From Lentibacillus persicus (GTDB lineage Bacteria; Bacillota; Bacilli; Bacillales; Amphibacillaceae), in assembly GCF_900112705.1 (NCBI RefSeq), contig NZ_FOMR01000002.1, positions 248,001-312,000 on the forward strand: a stretch of DNA of 64,000 nucleotides, read 5' to 3'. The notes beneath the pieces were generated by a model, which made no database searches, was not told the DNA's origin, and worked only from the letters and a program-made list of their open reading frames with translations. A program made the position numbers and the translations under genes. This document shows, one piece after another, positions 47,546 through 56,978 of this stretch; position 1 is the first letter of the stretch; every line of letters starts with the position of its first letter.

Positions 47546-48166
47546 TCATACTCCGTAAGCAAATTGAATTAATGCTCTGATACCGACATAACTAAGACCC
47601 AAGAATACAATCAGTGTAGCGTATGTAGCAAATTTCTGGGATTTTGGTGATTGTGTAAAGCCCCACGAAACAAGGAAGCTCCATAGACCATTTGCAAAAT
47701 GGAATGTGGCTGAAACAACACCAATAATATAAAACCAAAACATAACCGGGTTGGAAAGAATATTTTCCATCAGATTGTAATCGAGATCTGCATTTCCCAG
47801 ACCAATTTGTACGCGTGTCTCCCAAACATGCCATGCAATAAATACAAACGTGATAATACCGGTTATCCGCTGCATAAGATACATCCAATTGCGGAAATAA
47901 CCATATCGCGATGTGTTGGCTTTGCCAGTAAGGACAATATAAACCCCTAAGATTGCATGAAATAGAATCGGCAGATAAATAACCAGAATTTCAAGTGCTA
48001 ATCGGAAGGGCAAGTCGTGCATAAAGCCCGCTGCCTGATTAAAACTTTCCTCGCCATATACAGCAAAATGGTTGACAATCAAATGCTGTGTAAGGAAGAT
48101 TCCGATTGGAACAACGCCTAACAGGGAATGGAGTCTCTTGTAAAAAAACTCTCGATGTTCTGCCAT
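47546..48166 (-). CDS. sdhC: Succinate dehydrogenase cytochrome b558 subunit
   Basis: The 206-residue protein has five membrane segments and histidines in the heme ligand positions (FYKRLHSLLGVVP, FLTQHLIVNHF, FHAILG, IAWHVWE and FHFANGLW). It anchors SdhA and SdhB and carries two b hemes that reduce menaquinone. GGGGGG stands eight bases before the ATG. Confidence 0.97.
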   Translation of the reverse strand: MAEHREFFYKRLHSLLGVVPIGIFLTQHLIVNHFAVYGEESFNQAAGFMHDLPFRLALEILVIYLPILFHAILGVYIVLTGKANTSRYGYFRNWMYLMQRITGIITFVFIAWHVWETRVQIGLGNADLDYNLMENILSNPVMFWFYIIGVVSATFHFANGLWSFLVSWGFTQSPKSQKFATYATLIVFLGLSYVGIRALIQFAYGV

Positions 48167-48214
48167 GTGTTTACCCCCCTCAGTTGAAATGTTAAATTTT
48201 CAGAAGGTACATCT

Positions 48215-48247
48215 TTCGACAATAGGCCCTATTTATTTTACTGTCAA
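48215..48247 (-). promoter_or_regulatory. sdhCAB promoter with a Spo0A-box-like site
   Basis: On the minus strand TTGACA (48247-48242) and TATTGT (48224-48219) are 17 bases apart. The -10 runs straight into TTGTCGAA (48221-48215 contains the core TGTCGAA), which matches the 0A-box consensus. This would allow Spo0A to influence sdh transcription; that part is inference. Confidence 0.6.
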
Positions 48248-48437
48248 AAAAATGTACAATTTATGACATGTTTATTGTAATGCTAACTATGAAAAGCGTC
48301 AAGAAAAGGGACGGGACTATTTAGAGAATTTTGCTGAAGCTTCTTGCACTATGATGCTATTCCATAGATAATGATATTAACTATCTTTGGATTAATTTAT
48401 CTATTTTATGTGCAACAGTCTGGAAAGGATGACTTCA

Positions 48438-48875
48438 ATGTCTAAAAACCACGATTCCATGCCAGTAACATTATTGGACGAGCTACATACTACCGGAGCA
48501 GGTTATGATATGCTCCGTTACATCGGCTTACCTGATATATTTGGACAAGAGTCCAACACGCTGCTGTATTTTATGGGAAAAAACATAGCAAGAAAATTTA
48601 AAATCGAATCAATATCCGATATTGTTTATGCTTTTGATAAACTGGGCTGGGGCCAATTAGAATTGTTTAAAGAAAGAAAATCAGAGCTGATTTTCCATTT
48701 AATGGCAGATTCAGTTGTTTATCGGCTTAAGGCCCCGCTGCAAACCGAGTTCAGGCTTGAGGCAGGATTTTTAGCAGAATCAATTGAGCAGATTAAAAAT
48801 CGCTCATGTGAATGTAAAGAAGAACTGCACAAAAAGATTCATCAAATTGAATTTACTGTCATGTTTACGGATTAA
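48438..48875 (+). CDS. yslB: YslB family protein (DUF2507)
   Basis: The 145-residue protein matches the YslB family by order beside sdhC and uvrC and by sequence (VTLLDELHTTGAGYDMLRYIGLPDIFGQE). Its function is unknown; the family is related to V4R/heme-NO-like ligand domains. The ATG at 48438 is used since AAAGGATG lies upstream; the frame is open from 48408. Confidence 0.8.
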   Translation: MSKNHDSMPVTLLDELHTTGAGYDMLRYIGLPDIFGQESNTLLYFMGKNIARKFKIESISDIVYAFDKLGWGQLELFKERKSELIFHLMADSVVYRLKAPLQTEFRLEAGFLAESIEQIKNRSCECKEELHKKIHQIEFTVMFTD

Positions 48876-48893
48876 TCGCTAATGCGCAGATTA

Positions 48894-48933
48894 AAAAGGG
48901 AGATGACCAACTCACGTGGTTTCGCTCCCTTCT
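48894..48933. terminator. Hairpin overlapping the end of uvrC
   Basis: Arms AAGGGAG and CTCCCTT with inner TGACCA and TGGTTTCG pairing lie between convergent yslB and uvrC and include the uvrC stop codon. It can serve both strands. Confidence 0.7.
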
Positions 48934-50705
48934 TCATTATTTAATTGCTCAAGAATTTTTTGCGCCACGTCCTGCGGAATACCAAGTTTTGTAATACTTT
49001 CCAGCGAGGTATTTTTAATTTCATTAACCGATTTAAAATGCGTAAGCAGCAGACGTCTGCGTTTTTCACCAACTCCAGGAATTTTATCCAGTTCAGATTT
49101 GAACAGACTTTTTCCGCGCAACTGTCGATGAAATGAAATAGCAAAACGATGAACCTCATCCTGAATCCGCTGCACAAGATAAAAAGCTTGCGATTTCCTG
49201 GACAATGAGACAACTTCCGGAATTTCGCCATAGAGCAACTCACTCGTTTTGTGCTTATCATCTTTAGCCAGGCCGCACAAAGGGACATCCAGCCCTAATT
49301 CATTTTCCAGGACATCGAGCGCCGCACTCATTTGACCTTTACCGCCGTCTACGATAATCAAGTCCGGAAGCGGCTGGTCTTCCTTCAGCACTCTGGTGTA
49401 ACGCCGCCTGATCACTTCCCGCATCGTCTCATAATCATCGGGGCCTTCCACATTCCTTATTTTATATTTACGATAACTTTTTTTATCCGGTCTGCCATCT
49501 GTGAAAACAACCATGGCCGACACCGGGTCGGTCCCTTGAATATTTGAGTTGTCGAACGCCTCTATGCGGTGCGGTGTTTCAATATTCAACGTTTCGCCCA
49601 ATTTTTCCACTGCTTGGATTGTTCTTTCCTCATCACGTGCAATTAAAGTGAATTTTTCATTAAGCGCAATGTCTGCGTTTTTCACAGCCAGCTCAACAAG
49701 TTCTTTTTTACCACCACGGAACGGCGTATGAACATTTATCTCCAGTAATTCACTTAACAATTCGGTATCCGTACCAATCGGCACGAGCAGCTGTTTCGGC
49801 TTTAAATGACTCTGATGTAAATAGAACCTTCCGATAAAACTGAGGAACGTATCGGCGGGATCATCAAAAAATGGAAAAATTGATACATCACGTTCGATTA
49901 ACTTCCCTTGCCTTACAAAAAATACTTGAATGCACATCCAACCTTTATCATAACTGAAACCAAAGACATCACGGTCGACCTGGTCATTTAGCGTCATTTT
50001 TTGGCGTTCCATCACAGCTTCAATATGCTGGATGAGATCACGAAGTTCTTTTGCACGTTCAAAATTCAAATCATCACTGGCTTCGTGCATTTTTGTAACT
50101 AAGTCTTTTTTTATTTCTTTATGCCCGCCGTTTAAAAAAGAGGTTATATTTTGAATAATTTTTTTATAGGTTTCTTCGGGCACAGGTTTTTCACTGCAGG
50201 CAAGACACTGGCCCATATGGTAATATAAACATGGCCGCCCCGGGGGGTTGTTGCATTTGCGCAAGGGATACAGACGGTCAAGGAGTCTCTTCGCTTCTCT
50301 TGCTGCAAGCACGTTTGTGTATGGACCAAAATATTTTCCTTTATCTTTTTTTATGTTTCGGGTGATAAGCAGCCGTGGATGCCGTTCAGAAGTAATTTTT
50401 AAATACGGATATGACTTATCATCTTTCAAACGGACATTATATCTGGGGTCATATTTTTTAACCAAATTCATTTCCAGAATCAATGCTTCCATTTCTGATG
50501 ACGTGACGATATATTCAAAATCCTGGATTTCCTGTACCAGGCGCTGTGTCTTTTGATCATTTGCACCTGTGAAATAAGAACGAACCCTGTTCCGAAGTTT
50601 TTTCGATTTTCCTACATAAATAACCGTGCCATTCTTATCTTTCATCAAATAGCATCCTGGCTGTGCTGGCAAAACAGCCAATTTTTCACTCAGTTGCTGA
50701 TTCAT
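48912..50705 (-). CDS. uvrC: Excinuclease ABC subunit C
   Basis: The 597-residue nuclease has the GIY-YIG domain ([29 protein letters not shown], about 12-40) that cuts 3' of the lesion, a UVR domain, the C-terminal RNase H-like endonuclease ([19 protein letters not shown]) and tandem helix-hairpin-helix motifs ([13 protein letters not shown]). ATG 50705 has GAGG six bases upstream and is preferred over ATG 50717, whose purine-rich sequence is too close. Confidence 0.97.
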   Translation of the reverse strand: MNQQLSEKLAVLPAQPGCYLMKDKNGTVIYVGKSKKLRNRVRSYFTGANDQKTQRLVQEIQDFEYIVTSSEMEALILEMNLVKKYDPRYNVRLKDDKSYPYLKITSERHPRLLITRNIKKDKGKYFGPYTNVLAAREAKRLLDRLYPLRKCNNPPGRPCLYYHMGQCLACSEKPVPEETYKKIIQNITSFLNGGHKEIKKDLVTKMHEASDDLNFERAKELRDLIQHIEAVMERQKMTLNDQVDRDVFGFSYDKGWMCIQVFFVRQGKLIERDVSIFPFFDDPADTFLSFIGRFYLHQSHLKPKQLLVPIGTDTELLSELLEINVHTPFRGGKKELVELAVKNADIALNEKFTLIARDEERTIQAVEKLGETLNIETPHRIEAFDNSNIQGTDPVSAMVVFTDGRPDKKSYRKYKIRNVEGPDDYETMREVIRRRYTRVLKEDQPLPDLIIVDGGKGQMSAALDVLENELGLDVPLCGLAKDDKHKTSELLYGEIPEVVSLSRKSQAFYLVQRIQDEVHRFAISFHRQLRGKSLFKSELDKIPGVGEKRRRLLLTHFKSVNEIKNTSLESITKLGIPQDVAQKILEQLNNEEGSETT

Positions 50706-50745
50706 CTGGAACCTCATCCCCTGTATATTATGCCCAATTATGCAG

Positions 50746-50775
50746 AATCCCCTGCCACAATTGTGACAAGGGATT
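50746..50775 (-). terminator. Hairpin between trxA and uvrC
   Basis: Arms of 13 bases with G-U pairs (AATCCCTTGTCAC against GTGGCAGGGGATT on the minus strand) and a four-base AATT loop. There is no clear T-run, so it may be a partial terminator or mRNA stabiliser. Confidence 0.55.
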
Positions 50776-50806
50776 AAAGTACCTTTGTGCGTATGATTAT
50801 ACTGCC

Positions 50807-51124
50807 TTAAGAGGCATGCTTATTGATTAGATCAACTAATGCTTCTTTTGGCTGAAAACCAACAACTTGATCGACAACTTTACCATCTTTGAATAGCAGA
50901 AGTGTTGGTATACTCATGACACCATATTTTCCTGCCGTTTCCTGGTTTTCATCAACATCAAGTTTTACAATTTGTACTTGGTCTTCCATTTCACCGTCTA
51001 TTTCTTCCAACACGGGTGCAATCATTTTGCAAGGTCCGCACCATGGTGCCCAGAAGTCAGCAAGCACGAGACCTTCAGCTGTTTGTTCACCGAAATTTTG
51101 ATCGGTTACATGTTCAATTGCCAT
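50807..51124 (-). CDS. trxA: Thioredoxin
   Basis: The 105-residue protein has the redox motif [10 protein letters not shown] (CGPC, about residues 29-32) and the cis-proline loop MSIPTLLLF. It reduces protein disulfides and supports ribonucleotide reductase. It is placed between etfA and uvrC, as in B. subtilis; GAGGAGGG precedes the ATG. Confidence 0.98.
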   Translation of the reverse strand: MAIEHVTDQNFGEQTAEGLVLADFWAPWCGPCKMIAPVLEEIDGEMEDQVQIVKLDVDENQETAGKYGVMSIPTLLLFKDGKVVDQVVGFQPKEALVDLINKHAS

Positions 51125-51231
51125 TATTTATTCCCTCCTCATTCACTAAACTATGAGTTGAGTATATCATCGTTAGTAATTCCTCGCGAATACTTTGCTT
51201 ATACGCTGGTAATGCGTTATATGCCAAAAGA

Positions 51232-51253
51232 TCTGACCGGAATCCGCGTCAGA
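51232..51253 (-). terminator. Possible terminator after etfA
   Basis: TCTGAC and GTCAGA (51232-51237 and 51248-51253) form a six-base stem followed by TCTTTT on the minus strand, 14 bases after the etfA stop. Confidence 0.55.
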
Positions 51254-51266
51254 CCTCAGGCAATTT

Positions 51267-52238
51267 TTAAACTGTCTGTTTAAATTGTTCAGTAAGTTTT
51301 GGAATTACCTCAAAAACATCGCCTACAATACCATAATCCGCCACATTAAATATGTTGGCCTCCGGATCCTTGTTAATTGCAACAATTACTTTCGAGTTGG
51401 ACATACCCGCCAAATGCTGGATAGCCCCGGAGATACCGACCGCTATATACAAATCAGGTGTAACGACTTTACCCGTCTGTCCGATCTGCAGCGAATAGTC
51501 GCAATACTCTGCGTCACACGCCCCGCGCGAAGCACCAACTGCGCCGCCAAGGACATCAGCAAGTTCATAAAGCGGGGCGAAGCCTTCTGCACTTTTCACG
51601 CCACGGCCGCCTGCAATGATGACATTGGCCTCCGACAAGTCGACACCTTCAGATGCTTTACGGACAACATCCTTAATGATTGTCTGAATGTCTTTTACAT
51701 CGACGTCTTTCGTCGCGACTTCACCCGTACGTGAATCGTCACGCTCCAACGCCGCGATGTTATTTGGACGGATTGTCACAAATGTTAAGCCGCTGGTAAT
51801 CGTCTTTTTCTCAAACGCTTTCCCTGAATAAATTGGTCTGATAAACACAGGATCACCATCGTCATTTTCGATATCTGTGGCATCCGAAATGAGTCCGGTA
51901 TCGAGTTTGGCTGCAAGCTTCGGTGTTAAATCTTTACCGATAGCGGTATGTCCCATCACGATGCCATCCGGTGACTCATCTTCAACAACAGCCATAACAG
52001 CCTGCGAATAACCCTCTGATGTGTATGCTTTCAAATTATCATGCTGAACAGTGACAACACGGTCTGCCCCATGATAAATAACCTCTTGCGCGGACGTGCT
52101 TAAATCATCACCGCCACACAGAACGCCAACAATTTCAGCATCAGAATCTATCGTTTTAGCAGCTGCGATTGCTTCAAACGTTACATTACGCAATTCGCCG
52201 TCTCTTGCTTCCCCTATGACTAACAGTTTATCGCTCAT
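51267..52238 (-). CDS. etfA: Electron transfer flavoprotein, alpha subunit
   Basis: The 323-residue subunit has the C-terminal FAD-binding domain signature (GQTGKVVTPDLYIAVGISGAIQH). With EtfB it carries electrons from acyl-CoA dehydrogenase to the quinone pool. It follows etfB by 28 bases. Confidence 0.97.
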   Translation of the reverse strand: MSDKLLVIGEARDGELRNVTFEAIAAAKTIDSDAEIVGVLCGGDDLSTSAQEVIYHGADRVVTVQHDNLKAYTSEGYSQAVMAVVEDESPDGIVMGHTAIGKDLTPKLAAKLDTGLISDATDIENDDGDPVFIRPIYSGKAFEKKTITSGLTFVTIRPNNIAALERDDSRTGEVATKDVDVKDIQTIIKDVVRKASEGVDLSEANVIIAGGRGVKSAEGFAPLYELADVLGGAVGASRGACDAEYCDYSLQIGQTGKVVTPDLYIAVGISGAIQHLAGMSNSKVIVAINKDPEANIFNVADYGIVGDVFEVIPKLTEQFKQTV

Positions 52239-52266
52239 ATTCTTTTAATCTCCTCTCCGTTTATGA

Positions 52267-53040
52267 TTATAGTACTTTTGCGTCGTCTTTAAGCAGTGAG
52301 ACCAATTCCTTCACCTGGTCATCAATCTCACCTTCAAGAATTCTTCCCGCTTCTTTTTCAGGAGGAAGATAGACTTCAACGGTTTCCGTTTTTGCTTCCA
52401 CATCATCTTCATCAAGATCCAGATCATCCAATTCCAACTCTTCCAATGGCTTTTTCTTGGCTTTCATAATGCCGGGAAGTGACGGATATCTCGGTTCATT
52501 CAGACCTTGCTGACACGTTGCAAGCAATGGAAGGCCTGTTTCAATTTTCTCAACATCACCTTCAACATCCTTATCAATGTTTGCAGTATCACCATCAATT
52601 TCCAGCGCGGTTATCGTCGTAATATAATTAATGCCCAAAGCTTCAGCAAGGCGCGGCCCTACTTGCCCGCTTGCTTCATCAATTGCAACGTTACCTCCAA
52701 GAATGAGATCAGCTTCTTTATCATCAAAATACGCCTGCAAAATCTTGGCGGTCGAATACTGGTCGCCATCTTCCAAATCATCTTCAGTGTTGATTAAGAC
52801 AGCTTTGTCTGCTCCCATTGCAAGGCCTGTCCTCAGCTGCTTTTCAGCTTCCTCATCACCGACTGTTACGAGCGTGACTTCGCCGCCATGCTCGTCGCGC
52901 TGTTTAATTGCTTCTTCAATCGCGTATTCATCGTACGGATTAATGATGTATTCAGCACTCTCATCTTCAATGCGGCCATCGGATACAATGATTTTCTCTT
53001 CTGTATCGAACGTTCTTTTCAATAATACGTATATGTTCAT
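52267..53040 (-). CDS. etfB: Electron transfer flavoprotein, beta subunit
   Basis: The 257-residue subunit has the AMP-binding motif region and the ETF recognition loop (PRYPSLPGIMKAKKKPLEELELDDL). An unusually acidic run (ELELDDLDLDEDDVEAK) follows it, consistent with salt-adapted proteins. It lies between fadB and etfA. Confidence 0.96.
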   Translation of the reverse strand: MNIYVLLKRTFDTEEKIIVSDGRIEDESAEYIINPYDEYAIEEAIKQRDEHGGEVTLVTVGDEEAEKQLRTGLAMGADKAVLINTEDDLEDGDQYSTAKILQAYFDDKEADLILGGNVAIDEASGQVGPRLAEALGINYITTITALEIDGDTANIDKDVEGDVEKIETGLPLLATCQQGLNEPRYPSLPGIMKAKKKPLEELELDDLDLDEDDVEAKTETVEVYLPPEKEAGRILEGEIDDQVKELVSLLKDDAKVL

Positions 53041-53110
53041 TTACGTCATCCTCCTTATATGTTCAGTTCCAAGCCAGCTTGTGCCACAGTTCTTGAACGT
53101 TAACGAGCCT

Positions 53111-53884
53111 TTATTTATCCTGAAAGTTTGGTTTTCGTTTATCTATAAACGCCTGGATGCCTTCTTTGGCATCTTCAGAACCAAAAATACCGGAAAATGT
53201 ATCCGCTTCTTTCGTGACACCTTGCGAGAATTGCTCTGTTTTAGCATATGGAATCAAATCCATGACAGCATTAATCGTCAGTTTGCTTTTCACAGCAATT
53301 GTTTCAGCAAGTTTAAAGGCTGTATCAAAAACCGCTCCTTCTTGAACTGTTTGATTGGCAAGACCGGCTTCATTGGCTTCTTTTCCACTGATCGGCTTGC
53401 CGGTCAGAATCATCTCATAAGCCTTGGCTGTTCCCACATAATGCGGCAAGCGCTGTGTTCCGGCAAAGCCGGGTATAATGCCGAGTGTCACTTCAGGCAA
53501 ACCGAGTTTTGCTTCTTCTGAAACAATACGAATATGGCATGCCATCGCAAGTTCCAGCCCCCCGCCTAAAGCAGCTCCATGGATAGCGGCAATAACAGGT
53601 ATTGAAAAGTTTTCAACCCGGTCGAAGAGTTTTTGTCCTCTTTCGGCCAGCGCCTTGAAATCGGATGCCTCTTGAAGAGACGTGAATTCCTTAATATCTG
53701 CCCCGGCTGAAAAAAACTTTCCTTCCCCGTTCAGAACAACAGCTTTCACTGTGTTATCGGTTTCAATTTCATCCAGCTTTTCAGTCAAATCATTCAACAA
53801 AGCACTGGATAAGGCATTTGCGGGCGGGCTTTGAATGGTAAGCACCGCAACATTATCTTTCACTTCATAATTCAGCGTTCCCAT
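53111..53884 (-). CDS. fadB: Enoyl-CoA hydratase (FadB)
   Basis: The 257-residue crotonase-fold enzyme has the oxyanion-hole motif FSAGADIKEF and the second motif IHGAALGGGLELAMACHIR, with the catalytic glutamate in LPEVTLG. It hydrates enoyl-CoA in fatty acid degradation. ATG 53884, with AAAGGGGG seven bases upstream, is chosen over a TTG two codons earlier. Confidence 0.94.
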   Translation of the reverse strand: MGTLNYEVKDNVAVLTIQSPPANALSSALLNDLTEKLDEIETDNTVKAVVLNGEGKFFSAGADIKEFTSLQEASDFKALAERGQKLFDRVENFSIPVIAAIHGAALGGGLELAMACHIRIVSEEAKLGLPEVTLGIIPGFAGTQRLPHYVGTAKAYEMILTGKPISGKEANEAGLANQTVQEGAVFDTAFKLAETIAVKSKLTINAVMDLIPYAKTEQFSQGVTKEADTFSGIFGSEDAKEGIQAFIDKRKPNFQDK

Positions 53885-53901
53885 TTTCAATCCCCCTTTG
53901 C

Positions 53902-54489
53902 TTAATTTTTTGCGGAAAGTCCGGACATAATAAATTCGTGTACATCGGAAGTCTGCTGAACCAGATCATATTTTTCTTCTTTCATTACCCAATTGGTAAC
54001 GATCTCGTCCAGCGTTCCAAAAATCATTTGCCTGATTAGCTGAATATTCAAATTGTCACGAAAAATCTTATCCCGGGTTCCCTCTCTGATTATATCATCT
54101 ATTACGGCGAGATAGGGCTTTAATATTTGATTAATTTTTAATCTTAAGTCAGTATTGGACTGCCGTAATTCCAGCTGTGTGACGATCGCCAGGTGATGAT
54201 CTTCGGCAAGCTGGCGAAAATGCATTTCAATCAATGTAAACAACTTTTCGTTTGCATTGTTTTTTTCACCTATACCGTGCGCAATTCTTTCAATGAACTG
54301 GCCCATTTTCTCTTCAAAAACTGAAACCAATATGTCCTCTTTATTTCTAAAATAGAGATAAATGGTTCCATCCGCCACCCCGGCTTTTTTGGCTATTTTG
54401 GAAACTTGAGAAGCATGATAGCCGTTTTCTGCAATCACTTCAACGGCTGCTTCAATTATTTGGTTGTATTTTGGTTTGTTTTTTTTCAT
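53902..54489 (-). CDS. fadR: TetR-family repressor of fatty acid degradation FadR
   Basis: The 195-residue protein has an N-terminal TetR helix-turn-helix (ASQVSKIAKKAGVADGTIYLYFRNKEDIL, about residues 26-55) and a ligand-binding C-terminal domain. B. subtilis FadR (YsiA) represses the fad/etf genes and is released by long-chain acyl-CoA. The ATG at 54489 has AAGGAG six bases before it; the longer frame from 54510 lacks support. A palindromic operator stands upstream. Confidence 0.92.
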   Translation of the reverse strand: MKKNKPKYNQIIEAAVEVIAENGYHASQVSKIAKKAGVADGTIYLYFRNKEDILVSVFEEKMGQFIERIAHGIGEKNNANEKLFTLIEMHFRQLAEDHHLAIVTQLELRQSNTDLRLKINQILKPYLAVIDDIIREGTRDKIFRDNLNIQLIRQMIFGTLDEIVTNWVMKEEKYDLVQQTSDVHEFIMSGLSAKN

Positions 54490-54529
54490 GACAATCTCCT
54501 TAGCTGACACAAAACCTTTTAAAAAATGA

Positions 54530-54545
54530 ATGAATGATCATTCAT
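54530..54545. promoter_or_regulatory. Probable FadR operator
   Basis: The perfect 16-base palindrome ATGAATGATCATTCAT lies 40 bases upstream of fadR, between fadR and lcfA. It contains the TGAATGA and TCATTCA half-sites of Bacillus FadR operators, but without the four-base spacer (consensus TGAATGAMTANTCATTCA). Confidence 0.7.
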
Positions 54546-54603
54546 GTTTTATTGTACATAGGTAACGATTATCTGTCAATATAGAGCCTGTTCAAATTCC
54601 ACT

Positions 54604-56292
54604 TTAAACTGACTTGCTCTCAGTTATTTTTTCCTTCTCCTCGTCTATAAGCTGACGGCGAAGGATTTTTCCCACCGCAGTTTTTGGCAATTCATCACGA
54701 AATTCATAAATCCGTGGTGCCTTAAAAGCTGCCAGGTTTTTACGACAAAATGTGTTTAATTCTTTTTCAGTTGCTTCATACCCGGGCTTAAGTACGACAT
54801 AGGCTTTAACCGTTTCACCGCGGTACGGATCAGGGATACCGGCTACAACGGCTTCCTGCACTGCCTCGTGTTCATACAATACTTCTTCGACTTCTCTCGG
54901 GTAGATATTATATCCCCCGGCGATAATCATATTCTTTTTACGATCAACGATGTAGAAATAACCATTTTCATCCATATAGCCCATATCTCCGGTGAACAGC
55001 CATCCATCCTTCAGAATATTCTCGGTTTCATCCGGTTTATTCCAATAACCTTTCATAATCTGTGGCCCTTTAACGGCAATCTCGCCAACTTCACCGACGT
55101 GTGCCTCCAACCCGTCTTCCATTATTATTTTAGCATCAGTATCAGGCCACGGGACACCTATACTGCCGTTAATACGCTTACTCCAGATAAAGTTTGCATG
55201 TGTGACCGGTGACGTCTCGGTTAAACCATATCCTTCCACGAGATTACCGCCTGTGACGCTTTCAAACTGTTCCTGCACCTCCAGTGGCAGTGGTGCTGAA
55301 CCGCTGATACATGCATCAATTGAAGACAGATCGTATTTTTTCAAATTAGGATGGTTTAAAAGACCGATATAAATGGTTGGAGCTCCGGGAAACATTGTCG
55401 GTTTCTGCTTCTGAATTGTTTTGAGAACATCTTCAGCTTCAAATTTTGGCAGTAATACCATTTCAAATCCATACATAATTGACATATTCATAACGGTTGT
55501 CATGCCATAGACGTGGAAAAATGGCAGTACTCCGAGAATTTTCCCGCCAGGTTTCGTTTTATACAGCCAGCGCTGGCACATTTGAACATTTGCCACTAAG
55601 TTGTAATGGGTGAGCATAACCCCTTTTGGATGCCCTGTCGTTCCACCCGTGTATTGCAATAATGCCAAATCATTTTTAGGATCAATTTCAACCGGGGTAT
55701 AGACACCGGAGCTACCTTTAATGATCGACTCCCAGACGTGTATGTCTTCTGATTGTTCAACTTGAACGACCATGTTGTACTGCTTTTTCTGGATAAACGG
55801 GTACAGTCTGTTTTTAGGAAATGGCAAATAATCTTTAATCCCTGTCACAATTGTATGTTTTAATGCCGTCTTTCTTCGTACATTTGTTACCCGGGGCAAT
55901 AACACATCCAGGCAAACAATAAATTCTGCACCTGAATCATTCAGCTGATATTCAAGTTCTCTTTCTTTGTACAGTGGGTTAGTCTGTACGACAATCGCCC
56001 CGGCCATCAAAGCACCATAGTAACTAATCACAGCCTGAGGAGAATTCGGCAGCATGACAGCAACTCTGTCACCTTTTTCAAGGCCGAGGGATTGAAGATA
56101 GCCTGCCATTTTTTTTGCCTCTGAATAAACTTCGGCGAACGTCATTTCTTTCCCCATAAAATAAAGCGCTTTCTTTTTCGGGAACTTTTCAGCATTTGCT
56201 GCCAAAAAAGAATCAAGCGGTTTCTCATCATACACTATCGATGTCGGGATATCATCCGGGTAGTGCGCATGCCATACCTTTTCCTTCAGCAT
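54604..56292 (-). CDS. lcfA: Long-chain fatty acid-CoA ligase
   Basis: The 562-residue adenylate-forming enzyme activates fatty acids to acyl-CoA. It has the P-loop-like motif LQYTGGTTGHPKGVML, the AMP motif VEGYGLTETSP, GWLFTGDMGYMDENGYF and the hinge/catalytic lysine GKILRR near the end. It heads lcfA-fadR-fadB-etfB-etfA; fadR and the later genes may also have their own FadR-controlled promoter. Confidence 0.96.
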   Translation of the reverse strand: MLKEKVWHAHYPDDIPTSIVYDEKPLDSFLAANAEKFPKKKALYFMGKEMTFAEVYSEAKKMAGYLQSLGLEKGDRVAVMLPNSPQAVISYYGALMAGAIVVQTNPLYKERELEYQLNDSGAEFIVCLDVLLPRVTNVRRKTALKHTIVTGIKDYLPFPKNRLYPFIQKKQYNMVVQVEQSEDIHVWESIIKGSSGVYTPVEIDPKNDLALLQYTGGTTGHPKGVMLTHYNLVANVQMCQRWLYKTKPGGKILGVLPFFHVYGMTTVMNMSIMYGFEMVLLPKFEAEDVLKTIQKQKPTMFPGAPTIYIGLLNHPNLKKYDLSSIDACISGSAPLPLEVQEQFESVTGGNLVEGYGLTETSPVTHANFIWSKRINGSIGVPWPDTDAKIIMEDGLEAHVGEVGEIAVKGPQIMKGYWNKPDETENILKDGWLFTGDMGYMDENGYFYIVDRKKNMIIAGGYNIYPREVEEVLYEHEAVQEAVVAGIPDPYRGETVKAYVVLKPGYEATEKELNTFCRKNLAAFKAPRIYEFRDELPKTAVGKILRRQLIDEEKEKITESKSV

Positions 56293-56459
56293 TTCATTTC
56301 CCCCTTTTTATATTGCATACTCTTATTATAGCGATAAATGTATGTTTTTTGAAATCTTATTAACCATATTTTCAAATTTTTTTGGATTTTTTAAAGCATT
56401 GCCTGCTCAATAACAACTGACAATGCTTTAATAACAAACAATTCAACCCCAGGGCAAAT

Positions 56460-56540
56460 CTAAATAAAATAAAACACCCCGACAATTAGAAATATAACAG
56501 CTACAACAAACATGATTTTTGCGAGCCGTTCCAACAACAT
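56460..56540 (-). CDS. 26-residue membrane peptide after yshE
   Basis: A short frame not previously obvious: start ATG 56540, stop TAG 56462-56460. The peptide begins MLLERLAKIMFVV and ends LIVGVFYFI, a single hydrophobic helix with a short charged N-terminus. GGGAG lies five bases before the ATG, within the yshE 3' end, and the start codon touches the yshE stop codon. This is classic translational coupling. No known family is recognised. Confidence 0.55.
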   Translation of the reverse strand: MLLERLAKIMFVVAVIFLIVGVFYFI

Positions 56541-56954
56541 TTAATCTCCCCCAATACTTGCACCAATTACAAATGCCAAACCGACTGATATGAGCAATGA
56601 AATAAGTCCGACTGCACGATTACCGTTACCAATTTCCTCATCGACTTTAATAGATGGTGTCATAAATTCGAAAATGACATAGCCGAGCAGCAATAAAACG
56701 AACCCGAATGCACCCCAACCAATTGTCTCAAGCAATGTATCATTGTGCTGAATGGATGCCCGAAAGATCACTGCGAGTCCGAACAGCTTCCCTCCCGTTG
56801 CCATGGCTACCGCCAAGTTCCCTTTACGAATTTCGTGCCAATTGCGGTAGGAAGTCACAACTTCAAAAACCGCCAGAAATACAATTGTACAAAGTATGAC
56901 CACACTGTACCTTGCTGCCGTCTCAACCAGGATATTTTCCCAAAATACCGTCAT
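56541..56954 (-). CDS. yshE: DUF350 membrane protein YshE
   Basis: The 137-residue protein has four membrane segments arranged as a duplicated pair, with conserved glycines in NLAVAMATGGKLFGLAV and NRAVGLISLLISVGLAFVIG, the DUF350 signature. Function unknown; the family is in envelope-stress contexts. It lies between mutS2 and lcfA as in B. subtilis. Confidence 0.88.
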   Translation of the reverse strand: MTVFWENILVETAARYSVVILCTIVFLAVFEVVTSYRNWHEIRKGNLAVAMATGGKLFGLAVIFRASIQHNDTLLETIGWGAFGFVLLLLGYVIFEFMTPSIKVDEEIGNGNRAVGLISLLISVGLAFVIGASIGGD

Positions 56955-56978
56955 TTCAATAAACCCCTTTAAAACCAG

